Positions 63,530 through 64,000 of a DNA stretch of 64,000 bases are shown piece after piece. The stretch's first letter is position 1. Each line of letters begins with the position of its first letter. The translations under genes were made by a program, and so were the position numbers. The stretch is from NCBI RefSeq assembly GCF_014698845.1, contig NZ_JACJTV010000020.1, positions 31,815 through 95,814 on the forward strand. Reading direction: 5' to 3'. Origin of the DNA: Coleofasciculus sp. FACHB-1120. Lineage in GTDB: Bacteria; Cyanobacteriota; Cyanobacteriia; Cyanobacteriales; FACHB-T130. The notes beneath the pieces were generated by a model. That model made no database searches, was not told the DNA's origin, and saw only the letters and a list, made by a program, of their open reading frames with translations.

Positions 63530-64000
63530 GGATAGAAGAAGACTTAGGAGTTACCATACCTGCTCCTTACAGCTATGACCTGCGCCAAAAAGCAATCGAA
63601 GCGGTTAAACGAGGAGAACGCAAAACAAACGTAGCGAAGATGTTTAACATCAGTCGTAATACTCTAGACCTATGGCTCAAGAGGGAAACACAAACGGGAG
63701 ATTGTCAAGCCATCACCCACTTTCAAAGAGGCTGTCGGCATAAAATTACTGATTGGGAACGCTTTCGAGCGTTTGCTCAACAGTATGGAGGCAAGACCCA
63801 GAAGCAGATGGCGCAGCTGTGGGGCGATAATGTGACGCAGCAAAATATTAGTCATGCTCTAGACAAGATTGGTTTGACCCGTAAAAAAAAACGGGTAGTG
63901 CTGAATAGTAATGGTCACGAACGAAGAGAGGCATTGTAATGATGCACAAAGTACCAAATTGCCCCAATATGATTGCTCAATTTTTTAGAGAACGATAACG
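63495..64000 (+). mobile_element. IS630-type element, left part with degraded start
   Basis: From a TA at about 63493-63496 a left-end-like sequence leads into a transposase frame. The remaining right end lies beyond the window or is missing. The coding part is described below. Confidence 0.55.
63556..63939 (+). pseudogene. IS630-type transposase N-terminal region
   Basis: The frame reads PAPYSYDLRQKAIEAVKRGE, then an HTH with VAKMFNISRNTLDLWLKR, and ITDWERFRAFAQQYGGKTQ and NISHALDKIGLTRKKK. This is the N-terminal half of an IS630 transposase. The normal start Met before PAPYSY is ATA at 63556; the first in-frame ATG is at 63640, within the HTH. After an A-run (AAAAAAAAA near 63883) the frame continues for about 17 codons without transposase likeness and stops at 63939. 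The catalytic DDE part is not in the window. Confidence 0.65.

Overview
The window is cyanobacterial chromosome. The HIP1 octamer GCGATCGC recurs throughout. There are genes for Psb32-, DUF2808-, DUF4168- and DUF4346-type proteins, a complete Urt urea transporter next to urease genes, and families of short palindromic intergenic repeats. The large multi-domain sensor kinases and many repeats suggest a filamentous or otherwise large-genome cyanobacterium; the genus cannot be read from this sequence. No rRNA, tRNA or CRISPR array was seen.

Bases 1-18,000 are a urea-use region. After the 3' part of holA and a secreted DUF4168 protein come ureE, ureF and ureG, then urtABCDE behind a good candidate NtcA promoter, a CHASE4-type sensor kinase and a convergent lysozyme-like gene. 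The structural genes follow as ureD-ureA-[DJ-1/PfpI]-ureB-[cupin]-[DUF1349]-ureC. Three non-urease genes therefore sit between the urease subunit genes. UrtABCDE should import urea at low concentration, UreABC hydrolyse it, and UreDEFG load nickel.

Bases 18,000-34,200 hold mixed housekeeping and envelope genes: a response-regulator/kinase hybrid, an aldehyde dehydrogenase, a sulfite-oxidase-like protein, rpmF (too short for simple ORF lists), a repeat-rich Pro/Ala/Thr protein, DUF2808, a beta-helix/SLH protein, two tandem CheB-like proteins (one lacking the catalytic His), a FemAB/GNAT-like protein, DUF4346, psb32, a pentapeptide-repeat protein and a DUF2945/DUF3140 pair. Bases 34,900-48,700 start with an animal-type haem peroxidase and continue into a signalling cluster of five kinases or regulators and a REC-GGDEF-EAL protein, including a 1568-residue MHYT/PAS/GAF hybrid kinase.

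Bases 49,400-58,500 hold a protease-like gene pair, a fused 5-oxoprolinase/hydantoinase, an RNase D-like exonuclease, an atypical GH13 enzyme and an M28 peptidase. The oxoprolinase gene carries four different intergenic repeat families inserted in frame; single in-frame repeats also occur in ureD and the large kinase. From 58,400 to the end the region is decaying accessory DNA: DUF4351 tails, mannitol-dehydrogenase fragments in scrambled order, IS630 remnants and a gene cut by an IS, with intact DUF5996, alpha/beta-hydrolase and xylulokinase genes between them.
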